A DNA stretch of 64,000 bases. It comes from JBMNFB01 sp050949085 (GTDB lineage Bacteria; Bacillota; UBA994; UBA5500). A program made the translations under genes and the position numbers. Location: contig JBMNFB010000009.1 of NCBI GenBank assembly GCA_050949085.1, forward strand, positions 248,001 through 312,000, given 5' to 3'. Positions 1 through 6,301 of the stretch are shown here, one piece after another. The notes below the pieces were generated by a model that saw nothing but the letters and a program-made list of their open reading frames with translations, searched no databases and had not been told where the DNA came from. How positions within the stretch are numbered: the first letter of the stretch is position 1; every line of letters starts with the position of its first letter.

Positions 1-156
1 GACGAGCAGCAGTCCCGCCTGACGTGGGCGACTGAAAACCATCAGTTTGTCACCCATCTTGATATCGTAAGCTTTGCGTGCTTCTGCCGGGATCACTACC
101 TGTCCCCGTTCGCCGACGGTAGTTGCCCCTAAAAAAGTGCCCCGCAGGAGCTTCAC
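1..156 (-). CDS. AbrB/MazE/SpoVT-family DNA-binding protein (N-terminal part)
   Basis: Only the first 52 codons lie in the window; the gene runs off the left edge. The visible protein reads MKLLRGTFLGATTV then GERGQVVIPAEARKAYDIK, the swapped-hairpin AbrB fold (the GQVVIP core is diagnostic of the family), followed by GDKLMVF. The start is GTG at 154-156, preceded on the minus strand by a strong AAAGGGGGGTGA ribosome site. A near-perfect sigma-A promoter lies about 85 bases upstream, so it is probably transcribed alone or leads an operon that continues off the window. Family members are transition-state or antitoxin-type DNA-binding proteins; the target cannot be read here. Confidence 0.85.
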   Translation of the reverse strand, partial: MKLLRGTFLGATTVGERGQVVIPAEARKAYDIKMGDKLMVFSRPRQAGLLLV

Positions 157-238
157 TGGAAATCACCCCCCTTTAAGCAACAGCGTATACCTGGATGTCC
201 AGGCCAGAGCCCATGAAAAGTATGAAATGTCTGAGCTG

Positions 239-267
239 ATTGTACGAAAATCCTCCTGCAATGTCAA
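239..267 (-). promoter_or_regulatory. Sigma-A promoter for the AbrB-like gene
   Basis: On the minus strand TTGACA (262-267) is followed by a 17-base spacer and TACAAT (239-244). Expected transcript start is near 232, giving a leader of about 75 bases before the GTG start at 156. Confidence 0.8.
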
Positions 268-321
268 GGTTTCTAGGGAAAAAGATTTTGTTACCAAAAG
301 ATTTATCGGTAAAATCAAGGG

Positions 322-355
322 AAACAAAAAAAGGACACGGTTTTTTCGTGTCCTT
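322..355 (-). terminator. Rho-independent terminator after the YvlD-like gene
   Basis: A 9-bp stem AAGGACACG/CGTGTCCTT (331-339 with 347-355) is followed on the minus strand by a T-rich run (complement of 322-330). It sits about 20 bases past the stop of the membrane protein gene ending at 374. Confidence 0.85.
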
Positions 356-373
356 CTCATACCTATGCAGGCA

Positions 374-718
374 CTAGTCAGTGATGCGGTTGACGATAGC
401 GCCGAAGAGGCTCAGCAGCATCGCCGCCCAGACACCTGTCCAGAAGCCATGCACCGCAAAACCGGGAGAAAGCCAAGCGGTGATGTGCAGCATGATACCG
501 TTGATAATAAACGTGAAGAGTCCTAGCGTGAGCAGATTCAGCGGCAGCGAAAGGATGATAAAGAGAGGGCGCACGAGGGTGTTGACCACGCCCAGCACTG
601 CCCCGGCTACCAGTATGGCCAGGTCGCTGCTAAACTCGAGGCCCGGCACCAGCCAGCGGGCTATTAACCAGAGAGCAACAGCGTTCACCAGCACCCGCCA
701 CCAGAATGTTCTTCGCAC
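374..718 (-). CDS. Phage holin family 4 / YvlD-like membrane protein
   Basis: Small integral membrane protein of about 114 residues with four predicted membrane segments, rich in the LVRPLFIILSLPLNLLTLG type motif of the superfamily IV holin-like/YvlD family. The start is GTG at 718: an upstream ATG at 739 is in frame, but the AGGAGGTG ribosome site lies between the two and fits only the GTG. It is the last gene of a module with PspC, SHOCT-like and DUF2089 genes, matching the yvlB-yvlC-yvlD association known from Bacillus. A role in envelope homeostasis is inferred from this association; no biochemical activity is evident. A terminator follows. Confidence 0.85.
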   Translation of the reverse strand: MRRTFWWRVLVNAVALWLIARWLVPGLEFSSDLAILVAGAVLGVVNTLVRPLFIILSLPLNLLTLGLFTFIINGIMLHITAWLSPGFAVHGFWTGVWAAMLLSLFGAIVNRITD

Positions 719-745
719 GAATCCACCTCCTGACTTCATACCCCA

Positions 746-928
746 CTACTGGCTATCGGGGATCACGATCCAGGCTAATAGATAGAAAGCAACCCCAGTA
801 AAATAGACCAGAGCCAGCAAACCCCATATCAGCCGCACGATAGTTGGATCCATGCGGAGGTATTCGGCGATTCCACCACACACCCCACCGAGCATCCGAT
901 TCTGCCTGGACCTCACCAACTTGCGCAT
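746..928 (-). CDS. PspC domain protein
   Basis: A 60-residue protein starting MRKLVRSRQNRMLGGVCGG, with the hallmark GGVCGGIAEYL of PspC domains, then a single long hydrophobic stretch ending ...LLAWIVIP. PspC proteins sit in the membrane and take part in phage-shock or Lia-type envelope stress responses. The start ATG at 928 follows GGGGAGGT by six bases; an upstream in-frame methionine at 955 lacks a ribosome site. The downstream YvlD-like gene begins 28 bases later, so the two are probably cotranscribed. Confidence 0.9.
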   Translation of the reverse strand: MRKLVRSRQNRMLGGVCGGIAEYLRMDPTIVRLIWGLLALVYFTGVAFYLLAWIVIPDSQ

Positions 929-981
929 CGCACTACCTCCCCTGATCCGCAACATCTTCTCCCTCTATTATACTACAGCAG

Positions 982-998
982 CGAGTCCGAAGGACTCG
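982..998 (-). repeat. Short palindrome, family 1 (upstream of pspC)
   Basis: CGAGTCC-3-GGACTCG, a perfect 7-bp inverted repeat. Read on the minus strand its 5' flank is ACTAGCTCA; the copy before secA has ACTAGCCCG at the same place, so the two are extended relatives rather than chance palindromes. It lies 53 bases before the PspC start and just upstream of the -10-like TATAAT. Confidence 0.6.
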
Positions 999-1118
999 TG
1001 AGCTAGTCGAGGGCTGACCTTCTCGACTTCGCTCGTGAACAATTGGGCTGTCGCAGCAGCGAGCATTCCTCGGCCAGGGTACGCCCCTGGCATAGCGATG
1101 CCGCCAGTTCGCGCCTCC

Positions 1119-1143
1119 AGCGAAACGAGACGGGGAGCAACAG
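1119..1143. repeat. Dispersed repeat, family 2, copy A
   Basis: The sequence AGCGAAACGAGACGGGGAGC followed by AACAG recurs at 62458-62485 with only a 3-base insertion (AGC), and in diverged form at 12667-12690. All copies have the same orientation and lie between genes. Confidence 0.6.
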
Positions 1144-1230
1144 ACTCGCCCGCCTCGCACCTTCGCATTCCTTCAACGTACGCCTGACCGCCAGGCCTGC
1201 GTGAGTGATAACACGCCGTTCTGGCGCAGT

Positions 1231-1608
1231 TTACTCGACGTAAACCTCTACCTGGGTATCCCCGTCCTGAACTTCCACCAGTTTTCCGGTAGCGCCGGCC
1301 TGGATAGCATCCATCAGCTGCTGGAGGTCGACGTCCGACAGCGAGCCACTCATGACTCCCTCCGGGATGAACTTCATCCCGAGCTTGAGGGCAACCTCAA
1401 TGAGAGCGATCGGCAGGTTGACGTTGACGTTGGTGCCACCCTCTTCAATCACGCGTACCCGCAGGAACTTGGCACCGCTGGCCGCTGCCGCGCGGGCCGC
1501 CGGCCGCGATGTCGGTTCGTCCACTGCCGCCAGCAACTTGCTGGCCTCCTCCACCGTAATCTTACCGTCCTGCACCATCTTCAGAATCGCGGTTCTCTCC
1601 GTATCCAA
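1231..1608 (-). CDS. SHOCT-like domain protein (YvlB/LiaX-type N-terminal family)
   Basis: A 125-residue soluble protein. Residues 1-30 (LDTERTAILKMVQDGKITVE then EASKLLAAV) form the SHOCT-like helical pair seen at the N-terminus of YvlB/LiaX-type proteins. The C-terminal half contains a beta-rich stretch (AKFLRVRVIEEGGTNVNVNL) and ends in an acidic strand-rich tail. The start is TTG at 1608, five bases after AAGGAGGAG; the longer in-frame reading has no ribosome site. It has its own consensus promoter at 1676-1704, so it can be expressed apart from the DUF2089 gene. A function in cell-envelope stress is inferred from neighbours only. Confidence 0.8.
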   Translation of the reverse strand: MDTERTAILKMVQDGKITVEEASKLLAAVDEPTSRPAARAAAASGAKFLRVRVIEEGGTNVNVNLPIALIEVALKLGMKFIPEGVMSGSLSDVDLQQLMDAIQAGATGKLVEVQDGDTQVEVYVE

Positions 1609-1675
1609 ATTCGCTCCTCCTTGCTTTTCAGATTGATCCTGGTTTGGCGCCAAACCATTCAGAATCGCTGCTTTC

Positions 1676-1704
1676 ATTATACGGCGCCACCTTATTGATG
1701 TCAA
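1676..1704 (-). promoter_or_regulatory. Consensus sigma-A promoter for the SHOCT-like gene
   Basis: TTGACA (1699-1704), exactly 17 bases, then TATAAT (1676-1681) on the minus strand, a full consensus match. Expected start near 1669 gives a leader of about 60 bases. The -35 lies within the small palindrome ATTGA-TG-TCAAT. Confidence 0.9.
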
Positions 1705-1743
1705 TGCCCATTTTAATTTTTTTAACCCCAAACTTGAATTTTT

Positions 1744-1766
1744 GCAGGCGGGCCTGTCCCGCCGGC
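1744..1766. repeat. GC-rich hairpin upstream of the SHOCT promoter
   Basis: GGCGGG/CCCGCC stem between the terminator at 1775 and the promoter at 1704. It is not followed by a T tract on the minus strand and may be part of a tandem termination region. Confidence 0.4.
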
Positions 1767-1794
1767 AAAAACAAAGACGAGCAACTGCTCGTCT
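1766..1794 (-). terminator. Terminator after the 98-residue gene
   Basis: The 9-bp stem AGACGAGCA/TGCTCGTCT (1775-1794) overlaps the stop codon and is followed on the minus strand by TTTGTTTTTG. It separates the DUF2089 transcription unit from the SHOCT-like gene. Confidence 0.75.
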
Positions 1795-2089
1795 AGATCA
1801 AACGGACTGAGACATCAACCTCCCCAGATTTGACGTCGACCAGGTGAAACGATCCGGCTGCCCGCAGCGCAGCAAACAGCCGCGGGACGTCCTGCAGAGC
1901 GAAATCAATCTGGGGCAGTGTCCTGTTCAGGTCTTTTTTCCAGCGGAAATGAAAGCGGTCGAGCCAGCGCCAGATGCCGATGCATGATTCCAGCAGATCC
2001 TGGACGACCCAGGTGGCCATCGGAATCACCCAGCGCCGCTGCCCGGGCAACCGAATCGTGCAGATCAGCAGGACGTTCGGACGGTTCAT
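1793..2089 (-). CDS. Conserved small protein of unknown function next to DUF2089 gene
   Basis: A 98-residue protein I do not recognise. It begins MNRPNVLLICTIRLPGQRRW, has a moderately hydrophobic first third, a Trp-rich middle (GIWRWLDRFHFRWKKDL) and a C-terminal beta-like segment. The start ATG at 2089 follows AGGGTGGT by five bases and lies 11 bases after the DUF2089 stop, so the two genes form an operon closed by a terminator. It occupies the place where a LiaI/YvlA-like partner might be expected, but sequence similarity to those is not evident. Confidence 0.65.
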   Translation of the reverse strand: MNRPNVLLICTIRLPGQRRWVIPMATWVVQDLLESCIGIWRWLDRFHFRWKKDLNRTLPQIDFALQDVPRLFAALRAAGSFHLVDVKSGEVDVSVRLI

Positions 2090-2100
2090 CTGCGACCACC

Positions 2101-2481
2101 CTAACTCATGGACTTGAGCAGCTTCACTGCCTCTTCAGCACTGAGTTCGCCTCTGGATAGCTGTTCCAGTACCTCTTTGCGTTGCTGGCTGTAGTCAGGC
2201 CGAGGTGCCTGCTCCACGTGGTAGCCCAATGCTTCCAGAACATTATCCAGACGGCTGCGCACCGTCGGATAGGATATCCCCAGTTCGCGTTCCACTTCCT
2301 TAATGTTGCCCCGGGAGCGCAGGAAAACTTCAACAAACGCCTTCTGTTCCGGCGTCAGACCGCAAAAGCGGCAGCTCTCGAAATCGCCGCTGATCTTTGT
2401 CTCACAATAGTGACAGGTCAACTCTGTCACGGCCAGTTTCTTACCGCATATTGGACAAACTCCGGGTACCGGATAACCCAT
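2101..2481 (-). CDS. DUF2089 family regulator (zinc ribbon plus HTH)
   Basis: A 126-residue protein with three parts: an N-terminal zinc ribbon with Cys pairs CPICG (9-13), CHYC and CRFCG; a helix-turn-helix of the sigma-70 region 4 type (about residues 45-85, including EVERELGISYPTVRSRLDNV); and a C-terminal SHOCT-like helical pair (LEQLSRGELSAEEAVKLLKS). Family members sit beside PspC, YvlB-like and other envelope genes and are presumed DNA-binding regulators. The ATG at 2481 follows GGAGGGC. Its promoter carries an inverted repeat over the -35, which suggests autoregulation (inference). Confidence 0.88.
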   Translation of the reverse strand: MGYPVPGVCPICGKKLAVTELTCHYCETKISGDFESCRFCGLTPEQKAFVEVFLRSRGNIKEVERELGISYPTVRSRLDNVLEALGYHVEQAPRPDYSQQRKEVLEQLSRGELSAEEAVKLLKSMS

Positions 2482-2510
2482 ATTTAGCCCTCCTCAAACT
2501 CGTTGACCAT

Positions 2511-2539
2511 ATTATACTCATTCTTGATGAACTTATCAA
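2511..2539 (-). promoter_or_regulatory. Sigma-A promoter for the DUF2089 gene
   Basis: On the minus strand TTGATA (2534-2539), a 17-base spacer and TATAAT (2511-2516). The promoter lies in the 81-base gap between the DnaI-like gene and the DUF2089 gene. Confidence 0.85.
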
Positions 2540-2540
2540 G
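2523..2540. promoter_or_regulatory. Palindrome over the DUF2089 promoter (candidate operator)
   Basis: CTTGAT-6-ATCAAG, a perfect inverted repeat spanning the -35 hexamer and half of the spacer. The position suits a repressor; the DUF2089 protein is the obvious candidate. Confidence 0.45.
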
Positions 2541-2562
2541 AAAATTGAGGCCCGGGTTAGCA

Positions 2563-3513
2563 TTATTCATCTATGCGCTGATCGGCTCGCCGGTTGCGCT
2601 GCTGCACCCGGATATCTGTTCCCCAGAGCATCAACGGCTTACAGATCTCTCCGAGACGCGAGTTGATGCGTTCGGAGTAGCGTTGAGCGATCTCGCTGCC
2701 CAGGGTGAGGTTGGAGGAGATGACCAGCGGCAGACGTTCGTTGCGCCGGTAATTGACGATGTCAAACAGCCGGCTGACCGAAAAGTCGGTCACGTGCTCA
2801 GCGCCCAGGTCATCCAGAACCAGCACCGGCACCTCGCGCGCCATCTGTATCAACTCATCCTCGGAGAAGCTGCTGCCGCCTTCAAAACTGGCTCGAATCT
2901 CGGCGATCAGATCAGAAAAAACCATATACAGAGGCACGATGCCATTCTCGGCCAACGCATGACAGATAGCGCTGCAGAGAAACGTCTTGCCCAAGCCACT
3001 GCGGCCGCTGATAAACAGCCCAGTAGCCGAATGCAGATCCTCCATCACCTCGGCAACAAATCGCTGGGCGGCATAGAGAACCCGGGCAGCGTTTTCGCGC
3101 TCACTGTACCCTAGTGGTGTCTCCCGCTCCGAGTACCACTCCAGGCTAAAGCGGTCAAATGTCTGGTCACGCAGGCGGCGCGGCAGGCGGGCCCCCTGGA
3201 AGCGACGCTCGAGAATCCGCTGCTGCTGGCAACGGCAAGAGCGCCCCTCGACGATGCCGGTGTCCAGACAGAGGGGACAATCCCACTTGGGCTGAGCGAA
3301 GTCCGCAGGTATCCCGTGTTGTATGAGGTAGTCCTGGCGTTGTCGCTGCAGCTCCGCCAATTCACTCTCCACGCTGCCGCGATGGAGGGCCTTATCGATG
3401 TGCAGCGAGATCAGCCGTTCCTCAATCTGGCGTAGGTGCGGATGCCGTGCCAGAACCTCTTCATATTGGGCTCGCGCAGCCAGCAACTTCTCTTGGCGAA
3501 GGGCCTCACTCAC
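2563..3513 (-). CDS. dnaI: DnaI/DnaC-like helicase-loader AAA+ ATPase
   Basis: A 316-residue protein. Residues 1-75 are a helical N-terminal region; next comes a Cys cluster CPLCLDTG...CRC that resembles the zinc-binding segment of DnaI; then an AAA+ core with Walker A GRSGLGKT (about 167-174), Walker B VPVLVLDDLGAE (about 230-240) and sensor I region ISSN. Such proteins load the replicative helicase at origins and restart sites. The start overlaps the end of the DnaD-like gene by four bases (ATGA), so the two are translationally coupled. I use the symbol for the functional class; a DnaC-type paralogue is possible. Confidence 0.85.
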   Translation of the reverse strand: MSEALRQEKLLAARAQYEEVLARHPHLRQIEERLISLHIDKALHRGSVESELAELQRQRQDYLIQHGIPADFAQPKWDCPLCLDTGIVEGRSCRCQQQRILERRFQGARLPRRLRDQTFDRFSLEWYSERETPLGYSERENAARVLYAAQRFVAEVMEDLHSATGLFISGRSGLGKTFLCSAICHALAENGIVPLYMVFSDLIAEIRASFEGGSSFSEDELIQMAREVPVLVLDDLGAEHVTDFSVSRLFDIVNYRRNERLPLVISSNLTLGSEIAQRYSERINSRLGEICKPLMLWGTDIRVQQRNRRADQRIDE

Positions 3514-4292
3514 TTGGGATCATTTCCTTTCTGGGTAGGCGGTAGACGATACAGCTCTAGATCATCCCAGGGATTAGCCGTCTTGGGCTGTGCCTTCTTG
3601 CTGCTCCGCCGGCTCCGGGCTGATTGCTGACCGCCCTGCTCTGTATAGCGCTCGGCCTGAAAACGATTGCTCACGCCGGCGGCTCGCCAGTTCTCCAGGA
3701 TCCGGCTGACATAGGCCAGATTGACTTTTTCGTTATACACCGCCAGCTCCAGCGCATACTCCACCAACTCGCGCGAAAACTGCTGTTCCAGTTCCAGCAC
3801 CTTCGCCAGTTCGGTGGGACTCAGAGGGCGTCTGAGCTCCTGCTCAAAAACCTCAATCAGAGTCCATTGGCGACGCTCCTGTTGCAGGGCCTGTAGCGCT
3901 GCTCCGGCAGAGGTCAGCGAATCATCCAGCGGACGCATCGTCTGTTGCACTGGATGATAGTCGCGCACCATCTGCTTGAACTCCTCGGCCGATTTCGGTG
4001 CGGCCAGAGAATAGCTCTCATCGGAGTTGGGTACGACCAATCTGAACTCCTGCAGCCGGGCCCAGGCCTCATTGCTGGCAGCCAGAGACAGCCCGAGAGG
4101 AGCACAGACCTCCGCTTGCCAGGTAGCCCCGCTGGGACTGGTTACCTCGTGTCTGGCCATGCGCTGTAGGTAGCAGTAAAGCAGCGCGGCAGTGGGACCG
4201 ATGTAAGGCAGGTAGCAATCCCAGAGCTCGTCATAGATGATGCTGAAGTCCTGCCGTTCGTTCAGCGGATAGACCGTATTTGCCTTGCGCAA
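3510..4292 (-). CDS. DnaD-domain replication protein
   Basis: A 260-residue protein with an N-terminal winged-helix-like region (residues 1-120, including IGPTAALLYCYLQRMARHE) and a C-terminal DnaD/DnaB-II type domain (about 140-210: FEQELRRPLSPTELAKVLEL ... VEYALELAVYNEKVNLAYVS, with the I-L-NW tail ILENWRAAGV). These proteins act with DnaI in primosome assembly. The start TTG at 4292 is five bases after GGGAGGTG; an ATG at 4313 has no ribosome site and would run through the hairpin. A perfect hairpin (4310-4329) sits 17 bases before the start, like the one before secA. The tail is basic. Confidence 0.85.
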   Translation of the reverse strand: MRKANTVYPLNERQDFSIIYDELWDCYLPYIGPTAALLYCYLQRMARHEVTSPSGATWQAEVCAPLGLSLAASNEAWARLQEFRLVVPNSDESYSLAAPKSAEEFKQMVRDYHPVQQTMRPLDDSLTSAGAALQALQQERRQWTLIEVFEQELRRPLSPTELAKVLELEQQFSRELVEYALELAVYNEKVNLAYVSRILENWRAAGVSNRFQAERYTEQGGQQSARSRRSSKKAQPKTANPWDDLELYRLPPTQKGNDPK

Positions 4293-4309
4293 AGGACACA
4301 CCTCCCTCA

Positions 4310-4329
4310 GCAAGTCCGCCAGGACTTGC
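4310..4329 (-). repeat. Short palindrome, family 1 (upstream of the dnaD-like gene)
   Basis: Perfect inverted repeat GCAAGTCC-4-GGACTTGC. On the minus strand it is followed by TGAGG and then GAGGTG, the ribosome site of the dnaD-like gene. Both arms are identical to those of the copy before secA. Confidence 0.75.
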
Positions 4330-4375
4330 TCATCTGACAGCGTTCGACAATATCTGATTCCACAGGGGAACGGCC

Positions 4376-6223
4376 TTAACCTTCTCGGTCCGGTTCCCCT
4401 GCCTCGCGCAGAAACAGGTAAAGCCGTTCTGCCACCGTGCGAGGTATGCCCGGCACAGCAGCCAGCTCCTCCAGCTCGGCAGCTCGCAGCCGTTTCACCG
4501 AGCCAAACGCTTTCAGCAACGCCTGGCGCCGCTTAGCGCCGATGCCAGGACAGGACTCCAGCCAGGATGCCGTCAGTTGTCTGGAGCGCAGCTGGCGATG
4601 ATAGGTCAGGGCAAAGCGATGGGCCTCGTCCCGGATGCGCTGTACCAGAAAGAGGCTCTGCGACTGCCGCGGCAGCTCGATCGGCTCAGGCCGCCCTGGC
4701 AGGAAGAGCTGATCAGCAGGTTCGGCCAGGCCGGCCGTAGGGATAAAGCCGAAGCCCAACCGTTCCATCGCGCGGCGAGCTGCAGAAAGCTGCCCCTTGC
4801 CGCCGTCGATGATAATCAGGTCGGGCAGATCAGCGAACTTCTCGTCGTCCAGCCTGACGCGGTTAAAGCGCCGGGCCAACACCTGCTCCATCATCGCAAA
4901 GTCGTTGGGACCCTCGATCCCCCGAATCTTGAAGCGGCGATATTCCTGCCGGGCCGGTTTGCCATCCAGCATGACCACCATCGAGCCGACTGCCTCGGTG
5001 CCGGAGATATTGGAGATGTCGTAGCACTCGATGCGCCGCGGCGGTGCCGTCAACTCCAGATGGGTGGCCAGCTCCTGCAAAGCCGATTGCAGCAGCTGCC
5101 CCTCATTGAGCACCCTGGCGAGGCGCTCCTCCAGGGCCGCCGCTGCGTTCTTCTCCACCATCTCCACCAGTCGCTTCTTTACACCCCGCTTGGGTGTGGC
5201 GAGGCTGACCTTACCGCCGCGCTGGCGACTGAGCCAGTCGACCATCACGGACGCATCGTCGGCCGGCGGTTCGGCCGAAAGCAGGATCTCCCTCGGGATG
5301 GAGAGCGCAGTACCGTAGTATTGCTTGATAAAGGCGGCCAGCACCTCACCGCTGGGCATGTCCTCGGTGCCGGAGAGGAAAAAGTTATCCCGCCCGATGG
5401 TCTTGCCTTCGCGCACAAAGAAGATGCTGACACACGTTTCCTCTACCCCGCGGGCGAGAGCGATCACATCCCGGTCTTCCAGACCGGCCGAGATCATCTT
5501 CTGAGTCTCCATGATCCGCTCGACTGAGTTCAGTTGATCGCGCAACTCGGCCGCCCGCTCAAACTCGAGGTTTGCGGCCGCCTGTTCCATCTGCTCCTGC
5601 AAGCGGGCCGTCAGATCCTCGTAGCGCCCCGAAAGGAACATGTCTACGGCGTATACGACTTCCAGATACTCATCCCGCGACACCGTCCCGGTACAGGGCC
5701 CGATGCAGCGTTTGATCTGCAGATTGAGACAGGGCCGCCCCCGCTTCTCCCCATCCAGAGGCTGCTTGCAGGTGCGCAGCGGGAAGAGGCGCCGGATCAG
5801 CTTGAGCGTCTGCCGCATGGAGTTGGCGCTGGGGTAAGGGCCAAAGTATTTCGCTCCGTCTTTCTGGATACGGCGGGCCACCAGGAGCCGCGGGAATGTC
5901 TCCTGCATGGTCAGCTTCAGGTACGGATAATGCTTGTCGTCCTTGATCCGGATGTTGTACCAGGGCTGATGTTGCTTGATCAGGTTGCTCTCCAGAATGA
6001 GGGCCTCGACTTCGTTATCGGTGATGATCGTCTCCAGATCAGACACCTTTTCCACCAGAGCCCGGACCTTGACGGTGTGTTTTGCGCCTGGCTGAAAGTA
6101 GGAGCGAACCCGATGCCTGAGGGAAACCGCTTTCCCCACATAGATGATCCGCCCGTGCTTGTCCTTGAAAAGATATACGCCTGGCTGGTCCGGAAGCAGT
6201 GCCAGCTGATCAGCTATGGACAT
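4376..6223 (-). CDS. uvrC: UvrC, excinuclease ABC subunit C
   Basis: Nucleotide excision repair endonuclease, 615 residues, the usual length. Domains in order: GIY-YIG nuclease at the N-terminus (GVYLF at about 15-19, YVGKA at about 29-33), a Cys-containing linker, UVR motif that contacts UvrB (LEFERAAELRDQLN, about 220-235), RNase H-like second nuclease (ECYDISNISGTEAVGSMVV), and tandem helix-hairpin-helix DNA-binding motifs (ESCPGIGAKRRQALLKAFGS, VPGIPRTVAERLY). The ATG at 6223 follows GGGGGGTGA; the longer in-frame start at 6244 lacks a site. It has its own promoter and follows uvrA on the same strand. Confidence 0.97.
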   Translation of the reverse strand: MSIADQLALLPDQPGVYLFKDKHGRIIYVGKAVSLRHRVRSYFQPGAKHTVKVRALVEKVSDLETIITDNEVEALILESNLIKQHQPWYNIRIKDDKHYPYLKLTMQETFPRLLVARRIQKDGAKYFGPYPSANSMRQTLKLIRRLFPLRTCKQPLDGEKRGRPCLNLQIKRCIGPCTGTVSRDEYLEVVYAVDMFLSGRYEDLTARLQEQMEQAAANLEFERAAELRDQLNSVERIMETQKMISAGLEDRDVIALARGVEETCVSIFFVREGKTIGRDNFFLSGTEDMPSGEVLAAFIKQYYGTALSIPREILLSAEPPADDASVMVDWLSRQRGGKVSLATPKRGVKKRLVEMVEKNAAAALEERLARVLNEGQLLQSALQELATHLELTAPPRRIECYDISNISGTEAVGSMVVMLDGKPARQEYRRFKIRGIEGPNDFAMMEQVLARRFNRVRLDDEKFADLPDLIIIDGGKGQLSAARRAMERLGFGFIPTAGLAEPADQLFLPGRPEPIELPRQSQSLFLVQRIRDEAHRFALTYHRQLRSRQLTASWLESCPGIGAKRRQALLKAFGSVKRLRAAELEELAAVPGIPRTVAERLYLFLREAGEPDREG

Positions 6224-6252
6224 CCGACTCACCCCCCTGATCATTTAAGCTA

Positions 6253-6261
6253 ATTATAGCA
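6253..6261 (-). promoter_or_regulatory. Extended -10 promoter element before uvrC
   Basis: Minus strand TGCTATAAT, an extended -10 hexamer, lies 30 bases before the uvrC start and just after the uvrA terminator. No good -35 is visible, as is usual for TGn-type promoters. Confidence 0.55.
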
Positions 6262-6274
6262 TGCTGCCCGATAA

Positions 6275-6298
6275 GGAAAGGGGCCGTGTGGCCCCTTA
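6275..6298 (-). terminator. Terminator after uvrA
   Basis: Stem AAGGGGCC/GGCCCCTT with a 4-base loop directly after the uvrA stop, followed on the minus strand by TTCCTT. Moderately strong. Confidence 0.65.
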
Positions 6299-6301
6299 GG
6301 T

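Larger units (their letters stand above)
929..1230. other. Intergenic region with two dispersed repeat elements
   Basis: About 300 bases without a credible gene. It carries a palindrome (982-998), a TATAAT-like -10 for the minus strand (967-972) and a copy of a GACGGGGAGCA repeat (1119-1143) that recurs near 12.67 kb and 62.46 kb. Open frames here lack ribosome sites and overlap the repeats, so I do not call them genes. Confidence 0.5.

Noticed and set aside
163..360. Short minus-strand frame upstream of the AbrB-like gene
   Set aside because: It would start inside the terminator stem and overlaps the promoter.
74..526. A plus-strand frame across the AbrB start, promoter and terminator
   Set aside because: It runs through a consensus minus-strand promoter and a terminator and has no ribosome site.
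968..1168. Minus-strand frame in the 929-1230 gap
   Set aside because: Consists of dispersed repeats; no ribosome site.
4343..4349. TGTCGAA, a Spo0A-box-like heptamer upstream of the dnaD-like gene
   Set aside because: A 7-base match is expected several times by chance in 64 kb and no promoter is evident next to it.
4577..5527. Plus-strand frames opposite uvrC, and similar long frames opposite uvrA (6872-7870)
   Set aside because: Shadows of highly conserved minus-strand genes.
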